From NCBI RefSeq assembly GCF_035989245.1, contig NZ_JAYMFF010000011.1, positions 127,366 to 191,365 on the forward strand: 64,000 nucleotides of DNA. The letters are read 5' to 3'. This document shows positions 25,724 to 34,290 of this stretch, piece by piece (the first letter of the stretch is position 1; each line of letters starts with the position of its first letter). Below the pieces are notes generated by a model. The model was not told where the DNA came from. It was given only the letters and a program-made list of their open reading frames with translations, and did not search any database. The DNA is from Adlercreutzia wanghongyangiae (GTDB taxonomy: Bacteria; Actinomycetota; Coriobacteriia; Coriobacteriales; Eggerthellaceae). Both the position numbers and the translations under genes were made by a program.

Positions 25724-25997
25724 AAAACCCCCTTCGGCTGCGCCGACGCCACAGTCGGCACCCATTCTTAGCAGCGCAAAAGCTCGATGCCCTCCGAGGC
25801 GCCGAGGTTGCGGTGGTAGCGCTTCGTTTCCACGGCATCCCAATGGTCGTGAACACCCAGTGAATCTCTTTTTGATGCACAGCGATAGCAGCAGCCTGAA
25901 GGAGGCGCGCCGACAAGGGCCGCCTCATGCAAATACCCCTCAGCGCCGTACTGGACAGACAATGCCGGGTTCCTACCTACGACCGATGGGGTCCTTC

Positions 25998-27542
25998 CTA
26001 CTCTTCTATCTCTTCGGTAATGGAAAGGCCGTTCGGAATGAGGCGCGCAATGGCTACACAGGCCAGCGCGATGACGATGCCGCCTATGGCCGAAGCCACG
26101 ACGACAGAGTGGTCGAAAGCCCGGACAGCCTCGGCGAGCAGTTCTGTCGCACCAGCCTGCTGAGCGATAGCCACGGCAGCCGGGAACGACTCGCCCGCCG
26201 CCGAGATAGAGGCAGCGTCAAGCCCCGAGGCCGCAAGTGCAGCCGGGTCAAGCCCCAGCACATACACGATGGAGGCCACCGATCCGATGACGGCAACACC
26301 CAAGACATTGCCCATATCGTAGGCAACTTCCTCGCACGCTGCCGCGCTCGAAGCCTTCTCGCGCGGCGTAGCGCACATGATGACGGCAGAGCCCACTGAA
26401 AGGGAGCCCGTGCACAAGCCCGCGAGAACCGTGGAGACGATAATAGGGGCAAGGGTGAGGTCATCGATGAAGGGCAACAGCATGAGCATTCCCACCGCAC
26501 CTATTCCCAGACCACCCAGCAAGACCGGCTTGGCCCCCAAACGCATCGCCAACGCAGGAGCCGCCATGCCGGCCACGATGCTTGCCACCGCCTGGGGGAT
26601 GAGCAACATGCCGGATTCGAGAGGCCCCGAGCCATTCACCAGTTGCAGCCATTGCGACAGCAGAAACAACTGGGCCGCCATACCAAACATGGAGCAGAGG
26701 GCCGTGATCACACCCCCGCGAAACGGCCTGAGCGAAAACAACCTTAAGTCGAGCAACGGCGTCTCAGAATGCAGGCACCGCACAACGAAAAGCACCATAA
26801 GGCCGATGCCCGCAACCAGAGCAGCAAGACCCTCGGAGTTGAAAAACGAAAGCTCTGCGGCCAGATGCTTGATGCCCCACATCATGAGCACCATGGCCAA
26901 AAGCGCCAGCAAGGCTGCCGGCGCATCCCACGCACCGGCTCGCCTCACTTTGATTTCAGGAAGAATGAGCAGACCGACAAACACGACAAGACCCATGAGC
27001 GGGACATTGACGAGAAATGCCGCATGCCAGCTGAAATGCTCGAGAAGAAAGCCTCCGATAAGCGGTCCTAGCACCATGCCAAGACTTCCCAGAGCCGACC
27101 AGGCCGCCAGGGCCGTAGCCCTCTCTTTTGAGTCAGTGAATACCGAGCGGATCATAGATATCGTCGTCGGCATGATAAAGGCGCCGCCGATGCCCAGCAC
27201 TGCGCGAATGGCGATGACGGCGCCGGCCGAAGAAGCGAACATGATGGGCGCCGAAGCGACACCGAAGATCGCTGCGCCTAGAAGGAAGGTCTTCTTCCGG
27301 CCCAACCGGTCCGAAAGAGAGCTCGAAGGCACAAGCAGGCCTGCCAGCACCAAAGAATAGGCATCGATGATCCACAGCTGCTGGTCGGAAGTCGGTTGAA
27401 TCTCCGCCACCATGTGGGGCAGCGCGATGTTCAGGATGGTCATATCCATGGACACGACCAGTTGCGCGAAGAGCAGCACAGCAAGCGACGCCCAACGTCT
27501 CCTCGCTGAAATGTGAGGGGGAATCTGAATCGTGTCGGACAT
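25998..27542 (-). CDS. MFS transporter, 14-helix DHA2 (EmrB/QacA) type
   Basis: 514 residues with about 14 hydrophobic segments. Family motifs: SMDMTILNIALPHM in helix 1, DAYSLVLAGLLVPSSSLSDR followed by LGRKK between helices 2 and 3, and GPLIGGFLLEHFSWHAAFLV in helix 5 (motif C region). Proton-driven efflux of drugs or cationic compounds is the usual role. Same strand as the ABC-F gene but 275 bp upstream of it, so cotranscription is uncertain. No regulator adjoins it. Confidence 0.92.
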   Translation of the reverse strand: MSDTIQIPPHISARRRWASLAVLLFAQLVVSMDMTILNIALPHMVAEIQPTSDQQLWIIDAYSLVLAGLLVPSSSLSDRLGRKKTFLLGAAIFGVASAPIMFASSAGAVIAIRAVLGIGGAFIMPTTISMIRSVFTDSKERATALAAWSALGSLGMVLGPLIGGFLLEHFSWHAAFLVNVPLMGLVVFVGLLILPEIKVRRAGAWDAPAALLALLAMVLMMWGIKHLAAELSFFNSEGLAALVAGIGLMVLFVVRCLHSETPLLDLRLFSLRPFRGGVITALCSMFGMAAQLFLLSQWLQLVNGSGPLESGMLLIPQAVASIVAGMAAPALAMRLGAKPVLLGGLGIGAVGMLMLLPFIDDLTLAPIIVSTVLAGLCTGSLSVGSAVIMCATPREKASSAAACEEVAYDMGNVLGVAVIGSVASIVYVLGLDPAALAASGLDAASISAAGESFPAAVAIAQQAGATELLAEAVRAFDHSVVVASAIGGIVIALACVAIARLIPNGLSITEEIEE

Positions 27543-27755
27543 AGCGCATCCTTCTCGTCGACGGGCCGAAACCTCGTTCGCCCTAACCTGCAGGCTCCGA
27601 GCTCACTCGGCATCTTCCAATCGACTGAGACGGCTCGCCGCCCGTGCCATTACGATGACCAGTCCTCCGATGACGCATCTAGTTTATTCAACTGCCAGAT
27701 AAAGTCAACGAGGGCGAGACGCCCCCACCGCGCCCCCACAAAACAGCGCCTTCCC

Positions 27756-28568
27756 TTACTCGATGGTGACGAGGCGGTCCTGGTAGGCAACGGAAACCGC
27801 CGTGGAAAGGCCGCGCTCGGCAATGACCGCCTGGAACGTCTCGCGGGGCAGGCGGTAGGTGTTGTTCTCCTGGGACACGTGCATGGCCACCACCCGCTCC
27901 AGCCCCTCGTGGGCGAGCCGCGCCAGGGCCTCGCGCGCCTGCTCGTTGGAAAGATGCCCGCACTCGGAGGCGATGCGCTGCTTGACGACGTAGGGGTACG
28001 GGCCCGTCTCCAGCATGCGCGCGTCGTGGTTGCTCTCCAGGGCCAAAAGCCTCACACCGACCAGCGCCTCCCAGGCCTCCTCGGTCACAACGCCCGTGTC
28101 GGTCACGTACCCGAGGGAATCCGACGTCTCGCCGGCAAGCTCGTCGAAGCGGAAGCCGTAGGAGTCGGCGGCATCGTGGGAGGTGCGGAAGGGGTGCACG
28201 ACCATCCCGGCAAGCGTCAGCACGTCCCCCGCGCGAAAGGACGCGAACGCGGCACCGACGCTGGCCACGGCATCGCGCAGGGGTGCTGAGGCCGCGAAGA
28301 CCGCATCGCTCGCGTGCACCGCCGGGCACACGCCGGCCTTCGCCAGGCCGCGCATGACAACGCCAAGCCCCTTCACGTGGTCGCCGTGGTCGTGGGTGAC
28401 GACAACGGCGCGCAGTCCCGCCACGTCGAAGCCGGCCTCGGCAGCGCGCGAAAAGAAATCGCGCTTGCAGATGCCGCAGTCCACCAGCACACCTTCGCCC
28501 GTGCGCGCGTTCTCCACAATGGCAGCGTTGCCGCGGCTCCCGCTGGCGAGCACATGCAGCTTCAACAT
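27756..28568 (-). CDS. yycJ: MBL-fold metallo-hydrolase, YycJ/WalJ-like
   Basis: 270 residues. Metallo-beta-lactamase fold with the metal motif THDHGDH near residue 58, LASGSRGNAAIVEN at the N-terminus and SNHDARML in the middle, all typical of the YycJ group. In Firmicutes YycJ is an exonuclease linked to DNA-damage responses and the WalRK locus; no walRK is present here. The C-terminus AYQDRLVTIE recurs in the gene remnant at 20462. Confidence 0.88.
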   Translation of the reverse strand: MLKLHVLASGSRGNAAIVENARTGEGVLVDCGICKRDFFSRAAEAGFDVAGLRAVVVTHDHGDHVKGLGVVMRGLAKAGVCPAVHASDAVFAASAPLRDAVASVGAAFASFRAGDVLTLAGMVVHPFRTSHDAADSYGFRFDELAGETSDSLGYVTDTGVVTEEAWEALVGVRLLALESNHDARMLETGPYPYVVKQRIASECGHLSNEQAREALARLAHEGLERVVAMHVSQENNTYRLPRETFQAVIAERGLSTAVSVAYQDRLVTIE

Positions 28569-28615
28569 GGACGACGACCCCTCTCAACGCGAAAATGTTA
28601 TCGTACCTCGCTCTG

Positions 28616-28644
28616 TTGACAAAGTGCCACCCGATTCTTTGCAT
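28616..28644 (+). promoter_or_regulatory. Candidate sigma-70 promoter for the binding-protein/kinase operon
   Basis: TTGACA at 28616-28621, a 17-nt spacer, then TTGCAT at 28639-28644. The -35 is perfect and the -10 is poor, which would fit a regulated promoter. It lies 40 nt upstream of the start codon. Confidence 0.4.
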
Positions 28645-28683
28645 TACCATAGAGAAAGGGGATAACGACAGGAGAAGAACGCT

Positions 28684-30099
28684 ATGGAACAGAAGACGGC
28701 GAAACGGCGCCGCATCCAGCGTGTCGGCATCGCGCTGGCCGCCGCGGCCCTCGTGCTGGGGATGACGGGCGCCGTCGCCTGCGCCTCGGCCGAGCCGGAG
28801 GCCTCTGGCGGGAACGGTGCGCTCTCCGGCGAGCTCGTCTTCTGGCACAGCTTCGTCCAGGCCGACCGCGCTGCGGCCATCGAGGAGGCCGCGGCCCGGT
28901 TCGAGGAGGAGAACCCCGGTACGAACATCACCATCGAGATCATGCCCTGGACCGATTTCAAGAAACGCTGGCGCGCCGGCGCCGCGAACGGCGACTTGCC
29001 CGACATCAGCACCGCCTGCAACATGTACGAGACCGAGGAGCTGGTGGCCGCAGGGCTTCTGCAGCCCGCCGACGCCGTCATCGAGGCCATCGGACGCGAG
29101 CGCTTCGCCGACAACGTGCTGGCCGAGCTCGCTCACAACGGGGACACCTACGGCGTGCCCTACTACTCCCACGCCTACGTGCTGTGGTACCGCACCGACC
29201 TTCTGGCGGCGGCCGGCCTTTCCGTGCCGCGCACCTGGGACGAGCTGGCCACGGCGGCCCGAACCCTCACCGATCCCGGGCAAGGCATCTACGGCTGCGC
29301 CATGGCGCTGTCCCCCGACGATTTCACCGCCGTCATCAACCTGCACATGTACGTGCGCGCCGCCGGGGGCAGCCTGCTGGACGACAACCTGCAGGCCAAC
29401 CTCACCAGCCCCGAGGCCTTGGCGGGCATCGCCTACTGGGCCGAGCTGTACCGCGACTGCTCGCCGGCCGATGCCATCGACGACAGCGTGACCGAGCAGG
29501 CCGCGCGCTTCTACGCCGGCCAGACCGCCTTCGACTTCAACTCGGGCTTCCACGTATCCGGCGTGGCCGGCACCTCGCCCGAGCTGCTGGACGACATCTC
29601 GTGCGCACCGCTGCCCGCCATGGACGCCGACGGCGCCGCCCCCTCCAGCGTGGTCACCCACATCCCGTTGGTGCTGTACCGCCAAACGCAAAACCCGGCC
29701 CTGGCCCAAGCGTTCCTGGAATTCCTCTACGAGGACGAGAACTACGGGGCGTTCCTGGATTCGGCGCCCGTGGGCATGCTGCCCTCCATTCGCGGCATCT
29801 CGTCTACCGAGGACTACCAGAGCAACCCGCTGCGCCGCCAGTTCGCCGATGAGGAGCGCGTCATCCAAAACGCCATGCTGACCGGCAACGCCCTCGGCTT
29901 CGAGGAGGGCCCGAACCTGCACGCGGGCATTTTGGTGTCCAGCGACGCCATCGAGGTCATGTTCCGCCGCATTCTGCAAGAGAAAACGCCCGTGGAAGAG
30001 GCGGCGCAAGAGGCCGAGGACCAGCTGAACCGCCAGTTCGCCGAGGCCGATGCGACCTTGGCCGCCAACGGCTCCGCCAACGAGGTGAACAACCGGTGA
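28684..30099 (+). CDS. Extracellular solute-binding protein (family 1), likely lipoprotein
   Basis: 471 residues. Basic N-terminus and hydrophobic signal (VGIALAAAALVLGMTGAVAC) ending at a Cys, so probably lipid-anchored. The mature part begins GELVFWHSFVQADRAA and has the carbohydrate-binding family 1 pattern: NPGTNITIEIMPW, YGVPYYSHAYVLWYRTDLL, ARFYAGQTAFDFNSG. These proteins normally feed sugars to an ABC importer, but no permease or ATPase gene is adjacent. The stop overlaps the start of a hybrid histidine kinase by four bases (GTGA), so the two are translationally coupled and the protein may present ligand to the kinase. Confidence 0.9.
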   Translation: MEQKTAKRRRIQRVGIALAAAALVLGMTGAVACASAEPEASGGNGALSGELVFWHSFVQADRAAAIEEAAARFEEENPGTNITIEIMPWTDFKKRWRAGAANGDLPDISTACNMYETEELVAAGLLQPADAVIEAIGRERFADNVLAELAHNGDTYGVPYYSHAYVLWYRTDLLAAAGLSVPRTWDELATAARTLTDPGQGIYGCAMALSPDDFTAVINLHMYVRAAGGSLLDDNLQANLTSPEALAGIAYWAELYRDCSPADAIDDSVTEQAARFYAGQTAFDFNSGFHVSGVAGTSPELLDDISCAPLPAMDADGAAPSSVVTHIPLVLYRQTQNPALAQAFLEFLYEDENYGAFLDSAPVGMLPSIRGISSTEDYQSNPLRRQFADEERVIQNAMLTGNALGFEEGPNLHAGILVSSDAIEVMFRRILQEKTPVEEAAQEAEDQLNRQFAEADATLAANGSANEVNNR

Positions 30100-32285
30100 C
30101 GGGGCTGGCGAAACGCATCTTGGGGCCGCGGGCGATTATCGCCGCATTGTCGGGGCTCGCCTTCGTGGTGGCGGCCACCTGCTTTTACTACCACACGGTG
30201 GAAGAACAGCTCTTCGACGAGCGCGACGCCCATCTCACCGAGATTACCATGAAGGTGGCCGACCAGCTGCGCACCGTAATGGACGTGGGACTGGAAAGCG
30301 CCTCCATTGCGGGAGCCGCCCTGGCCGAGACACCGCTGACCAGCGAGGACGCCTTGATCGAGCGACTGGCGCAGCTGGAGAAGGCGGCCGACCACCGGGG
30401 CAGCATCTTCGTGGCCTTCGACGACGACGGGTCGTACTGCACCGCCGCGGGCATGACGGGGCGCTGGGTGGCCAAGGGCGCCTACGCCAACGCCGAGAAC
30501 GTCACCTTCGCCATCGGCGGCCTGCCCTACGACACCATCAACACTTACCTGTTCATGATCTGCCGGCTACCCGCCCCCGTGCCCGTGGGCGACGAGGGCC
30601 GAGCGGTCACGCACCTGGCCATTGCCTCGAACATGGCCACCATCCAGGAGATGCTGGACGTGGCCGGCTTCGGCGACGAGTGCCTCACCTACCTGGTCAC
30701 CCCCGAGGGCCAACGCATCTACCAGCACACCTTCGGACGCAAGTTCATCGGGACGCCCAACGTGCTGGACACCACCGACACCTATGATTTCGTCGCCGGT
30801 GGCAATGCCGGCACACTGCGCACGGCCGTGGCCGACCAGGGCACGGAATGCCTGGAGTTCCGCACCGCCGGCGGTCAGGACTACTTCGTCTGCGCCACGG
30901 CTCTCCGCGATGCGTCGCTCATGCTGTTCGTGCCCACCGACACCCTCAGCGTGGGCGAGGGCAACTTCCTCATAACCACCTTCGGCTATTTCCTGGTGGT
31001 GGCGGTGGTCGTCGTGGCCATGGCGGCGGCCATCATGTCGTTCATCTCCCAAGCCCGAGCCGATGTGGCCCTCATCGCCCAGCAGGAAGAGGCGAACCGG
31101 CGCCTCGGCGAGGCGAACCGCGCCCTCGCTGCGGCCCGCGACAAGGCGGAACTTGCCAGCCGCGCCAAAACGGAGTTCCTGTCGAACATGTCCCACGACA
31201 TACGCACCCCCATGAACGCCATCATCGGCTTCACGAACCTGGCCGAAACGCACCTGGACGACCGAGCCCGCGTGCAGGACTGTCTGGAGAAGATCTCGTC
31301 GTCCAGCAACCATTTGCTGTCGCTCATCAACGACATCCTGGACATGTCGAAGATCGAGCACGGCAAGCTGCAGCTGCAGGAGGAGCCCTGCGACCTGCGC
31401 GCGGTGCTGCGCGAGCTGGCGGACATGGTGCGCGACCAAGCGCAGGCCAAGGGTCTGACGCTCGACCTGGACGACCGGGGCATCGAGCATTCCTGGGTGG
31501 TCACCGACGCGCTGCGGCTGAACCAGGTGCTCATCAACATCGTGAGCAACGCCATCAAGTACACCAAGGAAGGCGGGGTGCGCATCACCGCCGCCGAGGA
31601 GGAAGGTGCCTACCGCTTCATCGTGGCCGACACGGGCGTGGGCATGGGGGCCGACTACCTGCCCGAGATATTCGATGCCTTTACCCGCGAGCGCAACACC
31701 ACCTTGAGCAACATCCAGGGCACCGGGCTCGGACTTGCCATCACGAAGAACCTCGTGGAGATGATGGGCGGCTCAATTACCGTGGAAAGCGAACCGGGCC
31801 GCGGCAGCACCTTTACCGTCACGCTGCCCCTGACCCTGGCCGAAAGGGACGATGCCGCGGCCGAGGCTGCCGAAGAGGAGGGTGCGGCCGATCTGGAGGG
31901 CCTGCACATCCTGCTTGCCGAGGACAACGAACTGAACGCCCTTATCGTCGTGGGCATTCTGGGCGATGCGGGCATTCGCATCGACTGGGTCGACAACGGG
32001 CAGAAGGCCGTGGACGCGATGGCCCAGGCCGCCCCCGGCACCTACGACGCCGTGCTGATGGACGCCCAGATGCCCGTCATGGGCGGCTACGATGCGGCAC
32101 GGGCCATCCGCGACCTGCCGGGCACGCATGCGGCCTCGGTGCCCATCATCGCGCTGACGGCCAACGCCTTCGCCGAGGACAAGCAGCGCGCCTTCGAGGC
32201 CGGCATGAGCGCGCACGTGGCCAAGCCCATCAACACCAAGGAGCTCTTGGCGGTTATCGCGCGCCTGTGCGGCACCGGGAAGTAG
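30096..32285 (+). CDS. Hybrid sensor histidine kinase with receiver domain
   Basis: 729 residues from a GTG that overlaps the previous stop. Order: transmembrane helix (about 13-31), a ~255-residue extracytoplasmic sensor of dCache-like size, a second helix (about 290-316), coiled coil, HisKA with FLSNMSHDIRTPMNAI (His near 366), HATPase with NIVSNAIKYT, DTGVGMG and GTGLGLAITKNL, then a receiver domain (AEDNELNA near 607, phospho-acceptor in LMDAQMP near 654, Lys in HVAKPIN). No DNA-binding output domain is fused or encoded nearby, so the downstream partner is unknown. Coupled to the solute-binding protein, which probably supplies the signal. Confidence 0.93.
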   Translation: MTGLAKRILGPRAIIAALSGLAFVVAATCFYYHTVEEQLFDERDAHLTEITMKVADQLRTVMDVGLESASIAGAALAETPLTSEDALIERLAQLEKAADHRGSIFVAFDDDGSYCTAAGMTGRWVAKGAYANAENVTFAIGGLPYDTINTYLFMICRLPAPVPVGDEGRAVTHLAIASNMATIQEMLDVAGFGDECLTYLVTPEGQRIYQHTFGRKFIGTPNVLDTTDTYDFVAGGNAGTLRTAVADQGTECLEFRTAGGQDYFVCATALRDASLMLFVPTDTLSVGEGNFLITTFGYFLVVAVVVVAMAAAIMSFISQARADVALIAQQEEANRRLGEANRALAAARDKAELASRAKTEFLSNMSHDIRTPMNAIIGFTNLAETHLDDRARVQDCLEKISSSSNHLLSLINDILDMSKIEHGKLQLQEEPCDLRAVLRELADMVRDQAQAKGLTLDLDDRGIEHSWVVTDALRLNQVLINIVSNAIKYTKEGGVRITAAEEEGAYRFIVADTGVGMGADYLPEIFDAFTRERNTTLSNIQGTGLGLAITKNLVEMMGGSITVESEPGRGSTFTVTLPLTLAERDDAAAEAAEEEGAADLEGLHILLAEDNELNALIVVGILGDAGIRIDWVDNGQKAVDAMAQAAPGTYDAVLMDAQMPVMGGYDAARAIRDLPGTHAASVPIIALTANAFAEDKQRAFEAGMSAHVAKPINTKELLAVIARLCGTGK

Positions 32286-32487
32286 CCTCTCCAACCGGCT
32301 CTCCCCGTTCGCCCACGACGGCAATCGCCCTCGAGCCCGACTCTGCGACATCGCGCATGCCGCCCCGCACCCGATTCCCCGCGTTCACCGCGCGAACCCA
32401 GTTTCCGGAATGGCCTCCCCACAAAACGAATATTTTTGTTCATATGCACTATTTTTTGTCAATGACCTGTGGTTTCGCTGTATTCAA

Positions 32488-32523
32488 GCTGTTGACCTAC
32501 GGTCAACAGCGCACCTCTATACT
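32488..32523 (+). promoter_or_regulatory. Perfect palindrome and -10 element upstream of the RidA-repeat gene
   Basis: GCTGTTGACC-tac-GGTCAACAGC (32488-32510) is a perfect 10-bp dyad. TATACT follows at 32518-32523. TTGACC inside the palindrome could serve as a -35, though the 20-nt spacing is long. A bound dimer would cover the promoter, so repression is the simplest reading. Confidence 0.55.
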
Positions 32524-32618
32524 GAATATTTGCCTTACGGCATTGACAGCGACTGTGTTGGTAAAGTTTAATGCACTTGCACAAATCGCTGCAAATTCTA
32601 CCTTTGAAAGGGGTACCA

Positions 32619-33881
32619 ATGAGCGATCCGAACGTGGTAGTGGCCCGCAACACCGATGCGGCGCCGATGAGCGATCTGTATTCGCAGACCGTGGCGTTCT
32701 CCCACTACAACAACCTGTCGGCCCAGCTGCCCATCGACCCGGCGACGGGTGCCATCGTGGCAGGCGGCGCCGCCGAGCAGGCCGAGCAGTGCTTCAAGAA
32801 CCTGAAGGCCATCGTGGAGAGCATCGGCCACGACATGAACGACATCATCCGCGTGTCCATCTTCCTGGCCGACATCATGGATCTGAACGCGGTGGAGAAG
32901 GTGCAGGCCTCCTTCTTCCCCACCTACCAGCCCGCCCGCACTGTGGCCGCCGTGGACGCGCTGCCGCAGGGCGCCCTCGTGTTCATCGAGGCGCTCGTGG
33001 ACAACGGCGAGGGCACGCAGTCGGTGCCCCAGGCCGGCGACCTGGTGAAGCTCACCAACAACACCCATGCCGCCCCCTTCGACGCCGCATCCACCCAGAC
33101 CGTGGCGTTCTCGCACTACAACAACATCACCATGCAGCTCCCGCTGGATCCCGGCACGGGGCGCCCCATCCTGGGCGGCGTGGCCGAGCAGACCGCCCAG
33201 TGCCTGCGCAACGTGAAGGCCATCCTCGCCTCCGTGGACGTGCCGCTGGACGACATCGTGAAGGCGACCATCTTCGTGAAGGACCTGGCCGCCATGGACG
33301 CGGTGAACGAGGTGTACAAGACCTTCTTCCCCGACTCCGGCATTGCCCGCGCCGTGAACTACCTGCCGGCCCGCACCGTGGTGCCCGTGAAGGATCTGCC
33401 CTTCCACTGTGACGTGGCCGTCGAGGCCGTGGTGTCCCACGGCGACGGCACCCCGCCCCAGGCCATCGAGGACCGTCACGGCCTCATCATCGAGGCGAGC
33501 AACACCGATGCGGCCCCCAAGTGCCCCTTCTCCACGCAGACCGTGGCGTTCTCGCACTACAACAACATCTCCGGTCAGCTGCCGCTTGATCTGTCCGGCA
33601 ACCTGGTGGCCGGCGGCGTGGCCGAGCAGACCGCGCAGTGCTTGCGGTATGTGAAGGCCATCGTGGAGTCGGTTGACCACGAGGTGGCCGACATCGTGAA
33701 GGTGAACGTGTATCTGGCCGATATGGCCGACCTTGACGCCATGAACGAGGCCTACGCCGCCTTCTTCGGCGACCACAAGCCCGCCCGCAAGGTCGTGGGC
33801 TGCGGCGAGCTGCCCTTCGGCGCCCGCGTCATGATCGACGCCATCGCCGGCAACTGGGAAGGCACCCCGCCCATCGCCTAG
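32619..33881 (+). CDS. Triple RidA/YjgF-domain protein
   Basis: 420 residues made of three tandem RidA-like domains of about 130-145 residues. Each starts with a near-identical block (QTVAFSHYNN, at DNA positions 32695, 33096 and 33537) and ends with the conserved PAR[TK] strand (PARTVAAV, PARTVVPV, PARKVVGC). RidA hydrolyses reactive enamine/imine intermediates from amino-acid metabolism, using that Arg, and normally forms a trimer of single domains; a three-domain chain would be a covalent trimer. ATG at 32619 follows GAAAGGGG. The gene stands alone behind a palindrome-controlled promoter and before a terminator. Confidence 0.92.
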   Translation: MSDPNVVVARNTDAAPMSDLYSQTVAFSHYNNLSAQLPIDPATGAIVAGGAAEQAEQCFKNLKAIVESIGHDMNDIIRVSIFLADIMDLNAVEKVQASFFPTYQPARTVAAVDALPQGALVFIEALVDNGEGTQSVPQAGDLVKLTNNTHAAPFDAASTQTVAFSHYNNITMQLPLDPGTGRPILGGVAEQTAQCLRNVKAILASVDVPLDDIVKATIFVKDLAAMDAVNEVYKTFFPDSGIARAVNYLPARTVVPVKDLPFHCDVAVEAVVSHGDGTPPQAIEDRHGLIIEASNTDAAPKCPFSTQTVAFSHYNNISGQLPLDLSGNLVAGGVAEQTAQCLRYVKAIVESVDHEVADIVKVNVYLADMADLDAMNEAYAAFFGDHKPARKVVGCGELPFGARVMIDAIAGNWEGTPPIA

Positions 33882-33920
33882 CATGCGCGCATGCACATAC
33901 TTCGCGCTCTTACATGCATA

Positions 33921-33954
33921 GGGAGGGGATCCGAAGCACTTCGGGTCCCCTCCC
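33921..33954 (+). terminator. Terminator-like hairpin after the RidA-repeat gene
   Basis: A 15-bp stem, GGGAGGGGATCCGAA with TTCGGGTCCCCTCCC (one mismatch), and a 4-nt GCAC loop. Followed by GCTTTCGG, a short T tract. Confidence 0.75.
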
Positions 33955-34290
33955 GCTTTCGGCCCCTGAGCCCGCCGACCGCAAGGAGCCGCCACCGCTC
34001 ACCAAGGAGGGCTCCAAAAGGAGAGCTCTGGAAAGAAAAGGGTCCCGAAAACGCCTTAAAACCCTCCCGTGTCACCTTCGACACATGAAAATGCCGATTA
34101 TTTCCGCTTACGATGCAACTGCTGACCTGAAAATGCGTTTGCGATGCATTTAAACCGTCGTTTCGGCTTCATATCGGGGTAAAAGCCGGCGAAAGCCAGC
34201 AAATACCCCCTCTTCCTGCATCACAAACGCCAATTCTTGGACGAAATGTCCTCATCTCGTTGACCGTGCCCCGGGGCACCCCGACTCGCC
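33955..34290. other. Convergent intergenic region, no gene supported
   Basis: 336 bases between the RidA terminator and the stop of the opposite-strand kinase. A 22-codon frame at 34085 has no ribosome binding site. GCTGACCTGAAAATGCG at about 34118 resembles the core of the long-inverted-repeat elements described elsewhere, but no flanking arms were found. Confidence 0.45.

Noticed and set aside
25768..25962. 64-codon minus-strand frame between the MFS and ABC-F genes
   Set aside because: Starts with TTG without a ribosome binding site. The end (HDHWDAVETKRYHRNLGASE) looks protein-like and may be a remnant, but no family could be named.
34085..34200. Fifth member of the long-inverted-repeat family
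   Set aside because: GCTGACCTGAAAATGCG resembles the internal motif but no inverted arms could be found around it.
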